DNA of 64,000 bases, taken from Cubamyces lactineus (taxonomy: Eukaryota > Basidiomycota > Agaricomycetes > Polyporales > Polyporaceae). The notes under the pieces were generated by a model that did no database searches, was not told the origin of the DNA, and saw only the letters and a list, made by a program, of their open reading frames with translations. This document shows positions 48,485 through 58,672 of this stretch, piece after piece. Where the stretch lies: the NCBI GenBank assembly GCA_022376465.1, contig JACDTU010000008.1, positions 186,001 through 250,000 of the forward strand, given 5' to 3'. Each line of letters starts with the position of its first letter. Within the stretch, counting starts at the first letter, position 1. A program made the translations under genes and the position numbers.

Positions 48485-51317
48485 CTAGTTGTACCGGACT
48501 TGCCAGAAGTCGTTCGTACTTTTGGGCGTCGCGTCGCTCGCGCGCGGGCTGCTGCCGATGCCGCTGCTGCTATCGAAGCTCCTGCGGCCCGACATGTCGG
48601 ACGGAGCAGCGTCCCCCGCCTGGCGAGGGGACTGGGCCTGCGAACGGCCGTAGCGCGGGTTAGGCACGGGGGTCGGGCCCGTGCTTGCGGGGCCGGAGTG
48701 GGAGTGCGAGGGCGAGCTGAGCGACTTGGTCTCTTCGCCGTCGAAGCGCCAGATAGAACTCGTGCTCGCGTTCGCGTTGCCGTTGCCGCGGCCGCCGGTG
48801 AGCGAGCTGAAGGAGGAGGTGCTCGCGTTGTGGGCGCTCACGCCGTAGAGCCCCTGCTGCTGGTGCTGATGTCCGCCGGCAGATGCGTGGGCGTGAGACT
48901 GGGGCTGAGAGTGCGAGTGGACGGAGGTGCTCGACGAGGCGTAGTGCACGTCTTCGGACGAGTCGTCAAAGGAGAGGTCAGCTGACGACGACGACGCTGA
49001 GGAGGGAGAGAGCGACGGCGAGTGGACGATGTCCTGCAAGAAAGACGGCAGGAGGGTGCGCGAGGCCGGCGGGCTCGACGTCCTGACGGGTCCTTGGCCG
49101 TTGGTGAAGGGAACCTGGGCGCGATGCTGGCCATGGCCGTTGGAAATGCTACCACGCTGCTGGGAGACCGGTCCACGTGGGCCAGAGGTCTGATAGATCG
49201 GCAAAGCGTCTTTTTCGTGCTCGGGGAACGCGAGCGGGGAGAGGAGCGGGAAGTGCTCGGAGGAGGGCGAAGAGTCGCGGCTGCCATCCCTGATGTAGCC
49301 GCCAGTGGTGCCAGACACGCCCGTGCCATTGAAGTTAGTGCGGACCTGGAAGGGTGGCGCGCTGTTGGGAGGCTGGAGCTGAGACGTAGGCTGGGTCGGA
49401 GCGGATTGGGAGGGGAGCCCGTTGAGGTCGACGGCGCTGAACTGGGTTGCGAGGACGTTGGCGAGGAGAGCGATGCGCTCAGCCTGGACGGCAGCTGAGA
49501 TAGAGTCGCCGTTGCCTTCTGCGTCTGCGATGCAAAGTGAATGAACGCGAAAGAGGGTAGATGAAGGCGGGGGACGTACAAGGAAAGCATGTCTGGCAGA
49601 CTTTGCGCCGACGCCAGTTGTGGTAGTTGCACTTCCCGCATATCCAGTCGCCGGGCTGCTTCTCTGCCGCACCCTTGTTGCCCGTGTTGATGATCGGCGG
49701 GTACTGTCGCGTTTCCAAGTAAGCTAACTACACGCAAATGGAAGCAACCACACGAGGCTCACCGTCATAAGCGCAGAGTCGATCGGCCGGATTTGGCACG
49801 GCTCTGGGAGGGGCTCATTGTCCGGCCAGTACATCACGCACGGCGAGAGCGGGTCGCGCGAGATGTTGCGGACGCGGCCGCCAATAGCCAGGGCCCGGCC
49901 AGATGGAGTAAGTGGCGGGTATTGAGGCGGCGGGGCCTTGGACGGCGTGGGCACATGGGGCGGCGCACCACTCAATCCCGCGCTGTTGGGCGGGCCAAGG
50001 AAGGGGAACACAGTGGGAGGGGTAGTCGTGAGCGGGGTCTGAGGCGCGCTCTGCGTCCCGTTGTAGCGGCTGGCGAATCGAGGCGACGGGTTAGCGAGCG
50101 GATAGTTCGGCGGGTGCGCCTGATCCGCAGAGAGCGGGGGTACACCGCCCGAACGAGGACGGCCACAAACGATGCAAGCAATGTTGCGTCTGATACCACC
50201 GGGTGAGACACAGACAGACAACGCGTAGCAAGGGGGGACATACTGGAAGTTGTGTGCACTGCAGTTGGGAGCAGAACACCTGGAAAACGACGCGTTAGGA
50301 CGCGTGGAATTCGACGCGACGAAGTGATCACTCACATCCAATCTCCCGCCCGGAAGCTCGTCTTCGGGTTCGGCGGGTTGCTGGAAATGGTGTATCCGGG
50401 GACAGGACTAGCCATTGGCTCGCCGAGCACGTTGTGCCCGCTAGGGCGCGAGTGAAAAGGCAGACGAAGGCTACCTGTATTGTAGATGTCGTGCGTCGGG
50501 GACATGTCTGGGATCGTGAGCGGCGGGAGGTACGTGTTGGTGTGACGCGGGGGTACGTCGCGCTCCTAAACGCGATATAGGTGAGACGTAGAATGAAGAG
50601 AGAGAGAGAGAGATATGGAAACCTACCATTTGGTCGAAGTTGAGGCGCTTGAGGGCGGGAAGGGAGGCGAGATCGCTCTCAAGGGCCGGGGAGACGGAGA
50701 AGATATCGCAGCCGAGGTTCAAGGCGGCGCGTGCCTGATATAGGGGGGAGAGAGGTGAGAAGAAGAGAAGCGGAGGAGGCGAGGCAAGAAACGTACGTCT
50801 TCGTGGGATGAGAAGACGGCCCAAATCCCACCCGAAAGCGCGTTGGTCGAGTCCGAAGGAGCCAACATAGGGGTCGGCGGCGTGATTTTGTTCTTTAACG
50901 GAAATGAGCGACCTGCGAATGGAGAAGAGGAGGGGAAAGGCCTCACCTGGCTGCACGCGTGGGTAAACAGGTTCCAGAGAAGATTGGTAGGCGTCGAACG
51001 GACGTCTACGAGCTGCGCGGATCGCCAATGGAGCCAATGAGCATCGCACGGGCGGAGAGGAAAAAGAGGAGATGGGGTGAACGTACGCGGACGACTCTGG
51101 ACGAGGTGTGCATAAACTTTTCACGGAGAGTCGGGGAAGAAGGGAGGGAGACGGCGTTGCGGAAGAGAGGGTTTGCCTGGGTTGATATGGGCGCTGGGTT
51201 GGGCCTGACGGTGGCAGAGAGGTCGGGGAAGTCGCGCTGCTCGTTTGGGCGATCACGAGTAGAAGAGGGCCCGACGGGGCGACCAGCGGAGGGCATGGGC
51301 TGGGCCGAGTGAGACAT
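48485..51317 (-). CDS. RanBP2-type zinc-finger RNA-binding protein (Nrp1-like)
   Basis: ATG 51317 (MSHSAQPMPSAGRPVGPSS). The N-terminal part includes NLLWNLFTHACSQ and GGIWAVFSSHEDARAALNL, spaced like the edges of a degenerate RRM. Two RanBP2 zinc ribbons follow: GDWMCSAPNCSAHNFQ joined to RNIACIVCGRPRSG, and PGDWICGKCNYHNWRRRKVC with CQTCFP. Both keep the W-x-C-x(2-4)-C-x3-N-x6-C-x2-C layout that binds single-stranded GGU RNA. The rest is long and disordered, rich in Ser, Gln, His and Asn, ending DFWQVRYN. This layout (RRM-like, two ribbons, low-complexity tail) resembles yeast Nrp1, a stress-granule protein. That homology is inferred. At least seven exons; a few joints near 50350-51050 are approximate. 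Confidence 0.85.
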
Positions 51318-51900
51318 GGCTCAGGTGCGGTCGCAAATGCAGACTTGGAGGTAAATCAGTCAGGCAACGTGAAGGATTAAGACTAGCGGGTCGAGCGGGT
51401 CGATAAGCGAGAGGAAGGAATGCACGGAGAGGAACGACTGGGCGGGTGGGTTAGGAGTGCATACAGTACGACGGCGGCACAGCTTGCGACGGTCGGCGGC
51501 GGTGCGAGCAGCGACGGCGGCGACGGCGACGGCAGCGATGGGGCAGACGAGGACGAAGAGAGCGATGAGGGAGAGAAAGAAAGGCAGGCGGTCCCTACTC
51601 TGAGTCCCGTCTGCACGCTGCGCCGGTCTGCGCTGTGGCTCAGGCGGAGGAGGTCTCGCTCCTTTTTTCTCCGTAAAATTAAATTCACGCGCGCCGCCGT
51701 GCCGACGTCTCTTCCCATTGGCTCTTGCCCTCCGTCCGCCGTCCCTCCCGCTCCCCGCCCTCTCCCCCGCCGCCGGTCTCCGGTCAGTCCGGCGCCTTTT
51801 TCCCGCCCAAACACCATATTCGTTTTGCCATGCAAAAATTTCCTCGTCCCCGCCGCCCGGCCGATATCTCCTCGGCCTCCACAGCGTCACTACACAATCA
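51318..51900. other. GC-rich upstream region of the zinc-finger gene
   Basis: Overlapping low-complexity frames on both strands, probably leader and promoter rather than coding. Confidence 0.45.
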
Positions 51901-52686
51901 AGCTACAAATGTGAGTTCGGACTTGGTCATACCCTCATTCGAATTCCGTTGGGCGCTACAGCCTCTAAGACAGCAGAGGGAGACATCATGATACAAGGCC
52001 GACTGGCTAAGGCTGCAATAGGTTGCCTAGACAGTTGTAACATGACTCTAAGTGGAGGTTTATATGGCTAGGAGAGCAGCATGATTCAAATGCGAGGTCG
52101 GCGATCAGTAGCTACTTCAAATAGGAGTACATTAGCAGACCAGCACAAAACTCATACTTGTACTATGCTCTACAAAAGTATCAGTAGTGGTATATATGCT
52201 ATAGGCACAGTCAAATTATGTTCCATATTGACCAATCATAGCATGAATATTATCCCCACTAGGTTCCTTCAGTACAGTATGGTATACAGATATACTTATA
52301 AAGTGGCACTTGAGGTTTAGGATATGTAACTTAAAACCGCTGTCAGATCACACTTGATTTTGAGGACATTGTATGGGAAAATCTAGACTAGAGAGTGGCT
52401 CACAGGTGAGCTCATTCTGATTCACTTATTAGGTGCCCTCTAAGTGTTTTTACTTACAGGCACATTAGAATGCTTTGTGCTCCAGCCCTAAATTTGTTAG
52501 AGGTTGCAATTTGTACTTGATATTCCACTCTACTCTAGATATTTCAATGTAGTATTTTAGGCCTATGGCAGACCAAGGCAATTCTATATGGTTGCAACAG
52601 AATACCAATTTTAAGGGGATTCTGCAAATATATGGGATTTAAATGGATAGGCTGGTTTTGTGACTTTGACTCCACCCTGCTAAATA
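51901..52686. other. AT-rich, CpG-poor non-coding DNA at the edge of the repeat block
   Basis: Base composition changes sharply from the gene-rich part. No gene seen. Confidence 0.5.
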
Positions 52687-52716
52687 TAGTGACAGCCATA
52701 ATGATCCTGCCACCCT
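52687..52716 (+). repeat. Left terminal inverted repeat of the Tc1-like element
   Basis: Ends in CATAATGATCCTGCCACCCT, flanked on the left by TA. It pairs with 54219-54248; differences are mostly transitions. Confidence 0.85.
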
Positions 52717-52982
52717 CCCAAGTTCACAGTAGATATTAAGCAGAGTTCAGACATAAATATATAATCATTATATAGCAGACAACAAGTGTTTTTTACAGCA
52801 TATATTGTAACTCTCATAGGGCTTGACGTGGGGGCACAAAACGTGGAGTGCTCGACAGCACATCAGCCATCCTTCTTAAAACCATTACCATTCACAAACT
52901 GTACATATTGCACCACCCATTCACCTTCTATAACCTTTATTCTTCTCATCTATACTCATAGTTCACTTGTTCTGTGCTAAAC

Positions 52983-53993
52983 AGGTGAAAATCCTTGAAC
53001 TTCACCTTTGCCACACCCCCTCTGGAAAACCCCACTCAATGAGTGAAATTGCTCGCATCACTGGCCACTGTCGAGAGGCTGTCCATTTAGCCCTATAGAG
53101 GGTTGAAGAGACAGGAACCCTACACTATGACAAGCCCCACCCAGGCTGACCTTGCTGCTTCACCCCTCAGGACCTCAATCATTGCAAGCTTGTCCTTGCC
53201 TGAGGTGAAGCGCAGCATGTAATTGAGGTCCAACATATGCTCTGTCCAGACAGGAGCACCCAAACAGTGTATAGATGGCTTTCTGAGGCTGGTCTCCCTG
53301 AACATGTGTGACAGGAGAAGCCATATCTCAGTTCTCTCAACATGAAGCAACAACAAATGTGGGTGGAGGATGTTGGAAATTGGGGGGTTGAGCAGTGGAA
53401 GCTGGTTGTCTTCTTAGATGAGTCTAAGTTCAATCTCTTTGACTCAGATGGGAGGTAATGGGCCCAAAAAAGGGTTGGGGAGGAGCTCCTAGACCGAAAT
53501 GTGAAGAAAAAGGTTCAGGGCAGGGGGAAAAGTATCATGGTCTGGGGATGCATCACTGCGAACGGAGTCAGGCAACTTCACTGTATTAATGGGATCATGG
53601 ATGTGAAGAAGTACTGTGCTATTCTCGAGCAGTTTCTCCTGGGTACCCTTTATGATCATTATCTCAGCCCTTCCACCATTATCTTTCAGCAAGATAATGA
53701 CCAAAAAGCACACATCCAATTTCACCCAACACTGGTTTGAAGACCATTATATCACAGTTCTTCCCTGGCCCTCATCCTCTTCTGACATGAAAATAATCAA
53801 ACACATCTGGGGTGAGCTGAAGTGCTGTGTGCATGCTTGCAATCCTCTTCCCCACAGCCATGAAGAGCTATGGACCACATTGCAGGAGGAGTGGTATGGA
53901 CTTAGCCCTTCATTTATCCAGTTCCTGTATGACTCCCTTCCTAGGCATGTCAAAGCCTTGAAGGATGCTAAGGGCTCTCACACTCCTTACTAG
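52983..53993 (+). pseudogene. Tc1-like transposase, inactivated
   Basis: Readable in pieces over about 335 codons. An N-terminal helix-turn-helix (SMSEIARITGHCREAVHLAL) is followed by in-frame stops at several points (for example after HLAL and in the Pro-rich part). Then come the DDE core pieces VVFLDESKFNLFDSDGR (first Asp), IMVWGCITANG and IIFQQDNDQKAH (second Asp). A frameshift near 53705-53740 separates these from the last part, PWPSSSSDMKIIKHIWGELK, where the final acidic residue is E of GELK or nearby, and PRHVKALKDAKG. Stops plus frameshift show that it cannot give a full transposase. Confidence 0.85.
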
Positions 53994-54218
53994 ATCATAT
54001 GCTTCTTGAATCCCAAATTATAGTCACATCTTCCATAAACCCAAGCACCTAATACTGTCACTGTTGCAAAAGTAACTTAGATATTTTTACAGCCATTGGA
54101 GATATTTTCACAGAACTCTGCAAACATATAGCTAGTATTATAATGAACATGTATGTATAATATGGGGCTAATCACTAGAGGGGCTCTCAATATATACACA
54201 AAATAAGCGCTGGTAGTA

Positions 54219-54248
54219 AGGGTGGCAGGATAATTATGGCCGTCGCTG
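54219..54248 (-). repeat. Right terminal inverted repeat of the Tc1-like element
   Basis: Reverse complement of the left repeat apart from four positions, flanked on the right by TA. Confidence 0.85.
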
Positions 54249-54310
54249 TATAAACTTGCTTGATAGCTTGGCTTTCAGACAGGCATTTTGTTGCAAATGT
54301 ATGATAGGCA

Positions 54311-54608
54311 TATTGAAGTAGACATATATTAGGTGCTGACTAATAGCAGGCTAGTAAGCAGGAATGGACATGAGGCTACCAGTCACCTAAACAAAGTTTT
54401 GAATACTGTGGCTGAGGTATTATGCAGTATGACATCGTACTATACAGTATTACATCATAGCCTGCATGTACATGTATATAAGACTGCTCTGTAAGAGCAA
54501 TACAACAAGTTGCTTTTAATCTTCAATCCCTACATGTGCCTCTACCCAGAGCTCTACAAGTAAGTAAGCTAAAGGGGCTTCCCACTGTGTAACAAGCCCT
54601 GCTCAATG
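54311..54608 (+). repeat. Solo LTR of the copia family, CpG-decayed
   Basis: 298 bp, colinear along its whole length with the resident copia LTR at 60220-60517, in the opposite orientation. The TATA-like CATGTATATAAG is shared. Nine of ten CpG sites in the resident LTR are TG or CA here. The terminal TG and CA are changed to TA and TG, and no clear target duplication is left. It arose by recombination between LTRs of an older insertion. Confidence 0.85.
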
Positions 54609-56502
54609 TGCTGTATAATCTTCATTGTTTTACACCAGCTGTTAGTGCAATGTTTTATGTAGGTTGAAATCTGCTATTCTTATTAGCTGAAATCTTGGCT
54701 GTCATTAGGATATTGCTAGTATATAAGTAGCATGTTTACTGGTTATATAACTTTCAGTGCAGGATTACAGTGTACCATCAGTTAGCACCATTGTAGAGGA
54801 TGATTTGTAAATTATTCTAATCTTAGGTTGATTGTTGAGGGTGTTTGTTCCTGATGTTATGTGATGAACAGGCAGTTCACAAGAATGAGTAAGTCTGCAA
54901 AATGATTTAGAGTGGTTATGGGTGCTCAGAAGACAAAAAATAACCTGCAGTATGCCCTGCTAACACAAACCCTGTTGAGTGTAACTCCACGCTGGGGTTA
55001 TGTGATCGTATTCAGATCCAGAGATGGCAAGATGACAGGATGAACATTGATAGATGTTTGCAGTGATGGAAGTAGCAGGTATATAAGAATGGTCACCATT
55101 CTCTTTTATTCCTCAACTTACTCTGATGAAACAAAGGTATGTTTATGTTTTATTTTACCTGTAGCTGATGAAACAAAGCTTGTGCATACTCTTTCCCAGC
55201 ATGATTTAGTGAAGTCACTGCATGGCTTACACCTTTTTGAGTATTTCATGGCTTCACATTCCTCCTGAATAGATCCTTGCCCATCAGGAATAGCTTCTTT
55301 TGGGCTTCCTCAATGACAGCAAAGATTAACCCAGCTCCTCAGGACCCAATTGGGAGGGAACCCCAACCTGGGATAAAGTCTGGGCCTCCAACATGAACCT
55401 GCCCCACCATACTGCCCCCTCCTATACATCCTGACTTTCCCCCTCCATCAAACACAACTCACTGTGAGTGCCAAAGGCAAACCAGCAGCTCAAACACTAC
55501 TAGTAGGCAGCAGCCGAACATGTGTACAAGTATTCTTTGCATCACTGCTGACAACTCATGCTCACACACGTAAATTAACACACACTGCTGAATCTACAAC
55601 CATTCTCACAGTGGGAACTGCTGCTGTCTCTCCTGCATTAGCCCCTCTGTCTCCTCCCACCATCACTGTCAACACTGTCATCAACCATACAGTTGTAAAC
55701 CCTGCCCAGCTCCTCTATGATCTGTCATCTGTGCCCTACCTGAATTGTCTCTTCAGTCTTCTTCCTTGTTTTTGCCTCCTGGCTCACTCCCCTCACCACT
55801 TAGACTTGGATTTACACCCTCTGTCTCTTCTTCTTTTAACAACAAATTCATTCTTGTGACTTTAGCTATCTTACAATATACTGGCCAATGAAGGAGCATA
55901 TGTGTTGTCTTGCTTGAGCTACTTCACCATATTCTTGTAGCCAAGGTCACCTGCGCTCTTGACTAGTGCGTTCCTTGCGATGACATTGTACTTGACTATG
56001 CCATCTGGGAAGGCATTTCAAATCAAGGAATTGGCCTGATGCATGTGTATAGCTGCACTGAGGGTCTTGCAGACATGCAGACACTGCTCTGTGATGCCAA
56101 GTTTTGTCCCCTCTTTGTAGACAAGATCAGTTCTGTCATTATCAGTTTGATAACCATCTGTGGACTCAACACCTTGATGATATTTGCTTGCCTAGCAGAA
56201 CACGTCAGACAGTACATGCAGCTGAGGTTGTTACATACCTTGCGTGCAGAGAGCTTGCCTTTCTTGGTCAAGGGCCTCGTATCCCTCTCTTTGTTGTCTT
56301 TGTGCTGTTTGGAGTAGCTTTACTTATGCTAAATGCAGTTGTCATCAATGACCTACAGAGGACAATGAGCAGCTACTTGACAATGGTAAATATAGCACAC
56401 CTTGATTCCACACTCTGGGGATTGACTTAAACCATGCACTGCATGATTGTGCATACACTTCAGATCACTAATAGGGGTCTCTTTGACCTCTGCATTCAGC
56501 TG
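54609..56502. other. AT-rich DNA with decayed coding remnants
   Basis: Plus-strand protein-like stretches are broken by stops and shifts: 55464-55859 (HTRKLTHTAESTTILT...) and 56039-56427 (CDAKFCPLFVDKISSVIISL and VLFGVALLMLNAVVINDL). They may be pieces of one dead gene or transposon. I do not recognise the family. Confidence 0.35.
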
Positions 56503-56521
56503 TTGGTGGTGGTGGTGGTGG
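56503..56521 (+). repeat. Short TGG microsatellite
   Basis: Six uninterrupted TGG units in non-coding DNA between the decayed frames and the gypsy element. Confidence 0.8.
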
Positions 56522-56763
56522 CGTGTATCAGGGTGGTTTAATTCCTGCTCCTCATTGCTGTAGGCTTGGTGAGGTTCCTTCTTGAAAGGCCCGTGATGGC
56601 TCTATTCAGGAGGTGTTAGTTGCACCAGAATTACTGCTAATTGAAGTAGCACACTTCTTCTGAGCGACATTCTGAGTATGAGTAGAGGGCAGAGGAGTCT
56701 GGCATGCTTTTTTCAAGTGCTCATTGTTGCTTACATTGGCTCTCTTCTTGTTACGCTTTCGAG

Positions 56764-57184
56764 TGTGACTCTTAAACTATCAAGCCTTAAGATGTCAATG
56801 AATAGAGAGCTTGTTTCTATTCAATTACTAGCCCTAGCTTTTCGAAGATAAGAGCGTAGTTACTTGTTCAGTTGAAAGCGAGTTAACAAGCAATCCGAGT
56901 TCGTAATTCGCGAAGAGACTGAAAGCTGAGGGTCGCTCTGTGGCGTCGCCTCTTATATACATGTACAGAGACCCAAGAGAGGAATGTTCTAGCGTATTCA
57001 AGGACTTTCTGGTACGTCGTAGTCAGCGCTAGATAAACCTAGTACCACTGTGGCAGTGCTGCTGTGCACTGCGGGCGGCTGCGCAGAAGCGACTGTGCAC
57101 CCCTATATGGTAAGTATAGAGTAAGTGCTAGAAAGTCCTGGCTAAGACGAGAACGTTCCTGTCCTAAAGAACTGTAGCTACAAT
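56764..57184 (-). repeat. Probable 3' LTR of the gypsy element (limits approximate)
   Basis: On the minus strand the segment begins near TGTAGCTACAG and could end at AGTCACA. It carries a TATA-like TGTATATAAGAG about midway and no coding sequence. Position, length of about 420 bp and promoter motif fit a 3' LTR, but the partner LTR is outside the window, so the ends are a best guess. Confidence 0.45.
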
Positions 57185-58606
57185 CCTAAAGCTCGCCATA
57201 TCCGTATTGTACAGTGAACGTAGCACAAGTCCATGACTAATCGTAAAGTTTGTAAACAGCCTATCGTACATTTGTAACATCAGCTCCCCCTCCGCTGAAG
57301 GTCGTCCTCGACCTTGGAGATCCAATATAGTGTTAGATTTTCTCTCAACAACCTCTGGGCGATAAACGTCCAAAGAGATGTTAATGAGATCAGCTTCGTT
57401 ACCCACTACCTGAATACGGTCCCACAGTGTACACTCCATTGTCGACATACCTATAGCTTGGTGTTAAGTCGTCGGAATGCGTTCTGCTTCGACCTTGAAA
57501 GCAGGAAAATTCCCCCTTTGAGTGATGACATCGTCAATGAGAAGGGAAGCTGCCTTGGTCGTCCTAACTGAAGCCTCCGGCCACCGAAGATGGTAGAAAG
57601 CCATGATCTGGGTGACTGAAGTGCCGAAATGTTCGTTAGAGACCATGAAGATGTCGCCATTGTAGTTGATGTAACCAAGTCGATCTTCTCCAGTTCCTCG
57701 AAAGAAAACACATCGTTAGTGAGAACCCTCGACATTCTTGAGAAGAGTTGTCGGAGAAGGGGGAGGAGGAGAGGGAGCCCTAACAGTGACCTTGAGGGCG
57801 TCGTGGAACTCCTCTTCCGAAAGTTCATCGACAGTGCTGAGCTCAAGATGATCGAGCTCTGGGAGTAAGTCGAAAGACTCAACCTCAGAGCAAGGCGAGT
57901 TGGAATGAGAAGAGACGAGGGAGGGAGTGGACTCCTCAACCGGAGTCAGACCCCACTTGATAGCCTCCTCCTCAGGGTCGGGGGTGGAGACCTTCCAAGG
58001 GTCTGTCGAAAGAGTGGACCATCCTCCAGAGTGCTCCTCATCCTTGTCTTCATCCTCATCCAAGGAATCCGTCCCGAAAGGCTTCTGGTAGTCGTCGAGA
58101 CGCGTAGGCCAGAAAACATGTCCCCAGTTCTGGGTACTATGCTGGTTGCGAAGCGGCATGAGATCCGAGAGAACCCCCGCGACCTGGGGGTTAGCGAGCA
58201 TAGACATCACTTTCTCTGCCGCATGGATCACCGCTTGGTAGGCCTCGCTCGCGACTTGAACCACCTTCTTCTTCTCCGACTTGGGTGCCGGCGTTCTCTT
58301 GTTGTATTTGAGGAGAACGGCGTAGGAGGAAGTGGCCCTAGCCAGAGCACGGTAGACGTCAATGAGGTCCTTGACCTCGGGGAGATGAGAGACCCTAGCC
58401 TTGACATGGCTGTAGAGGTCGGGATGGACGATAACCCAGCCAATACAATTGGCGAGGGTACCTTTGCCGTGAATGGACACGTGTTGGGGAAGATGATTGT
58501 AGAATACCGTTCGCCATTCACGAATGAAGTTAGGAGGGCGAGGGATATGACGTCTTGAGCCCTCAGTGAAGCGACGTTCAGTGAGACGAGTACGAGTGTA
58601 GACCAT
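57164..58606 (-). CDS. Unidentified gene between gypsy integrase and 3' LTR
   Basis: The first part is an uninterrupted 296-codon frame from ATG 58606 (MVYTRTRLTERRFTEGSRRH) with FYNHLPQHVSIHGKGTLANC, a Lys-rich KRTPAPKSEKKKV patch and an acidic Ser-rich tail (DSLDEDEDKDEEHSGG). Protein-like sequence goes on after its stop in two further frames, INYNGDIFMVSNEHFGTSVT (57464-57646) and VVGNEADLINISLDVYRPEV (57164-57414). Splice-like ends are available between them: an acceptor ...CCGTATTCAG before GTAGTGGGTAACG, and GT sites near 57716 and 57450. This would make one gene of about 460 aa, but the joints are not proven. I recognise no family: not gag, protease, env or any integrase part. It sits on the element's own strand and inside its limits. 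Confidence 0.5.
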
Positions 58607-58672
58607 TGTGAAGTTATGAGAATTGTTGAGAAAATTCGAAGAAATATTTGAGAGGGAAGTGCGTTGACTCTT

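Larger units (their letters stand above)
52687..54248 (+). mobile_element. Degenerate Tc1/mariner-type DNA transposon
   Basis: 1562 bp bounded by 30-bp terminal inverted repeats (26 of 30 positions match) and by TA on each side, the target-site duplication of this superfamily. It contains a broken DDE transposase. The ends and the single internal frame fit an old copy that could no longer move on its own. Confidence 0.88.

Noticed and set aside
48838..49737. 299-codon minus-strand frame overlapping the zinc-finger gene
   Set aside because: Ser/Thr/Arg-rich out-of-frame reading of the same exon; the other frame contains the zinc ribbon junctions and the natural stop.
51420..51914. 164-codon acidic/basic plus-strand frame
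   Set aside because: Low-complexity GC-rich upstream region. The frame overlaps equally open minus-strand frames, so openness reflects composition.
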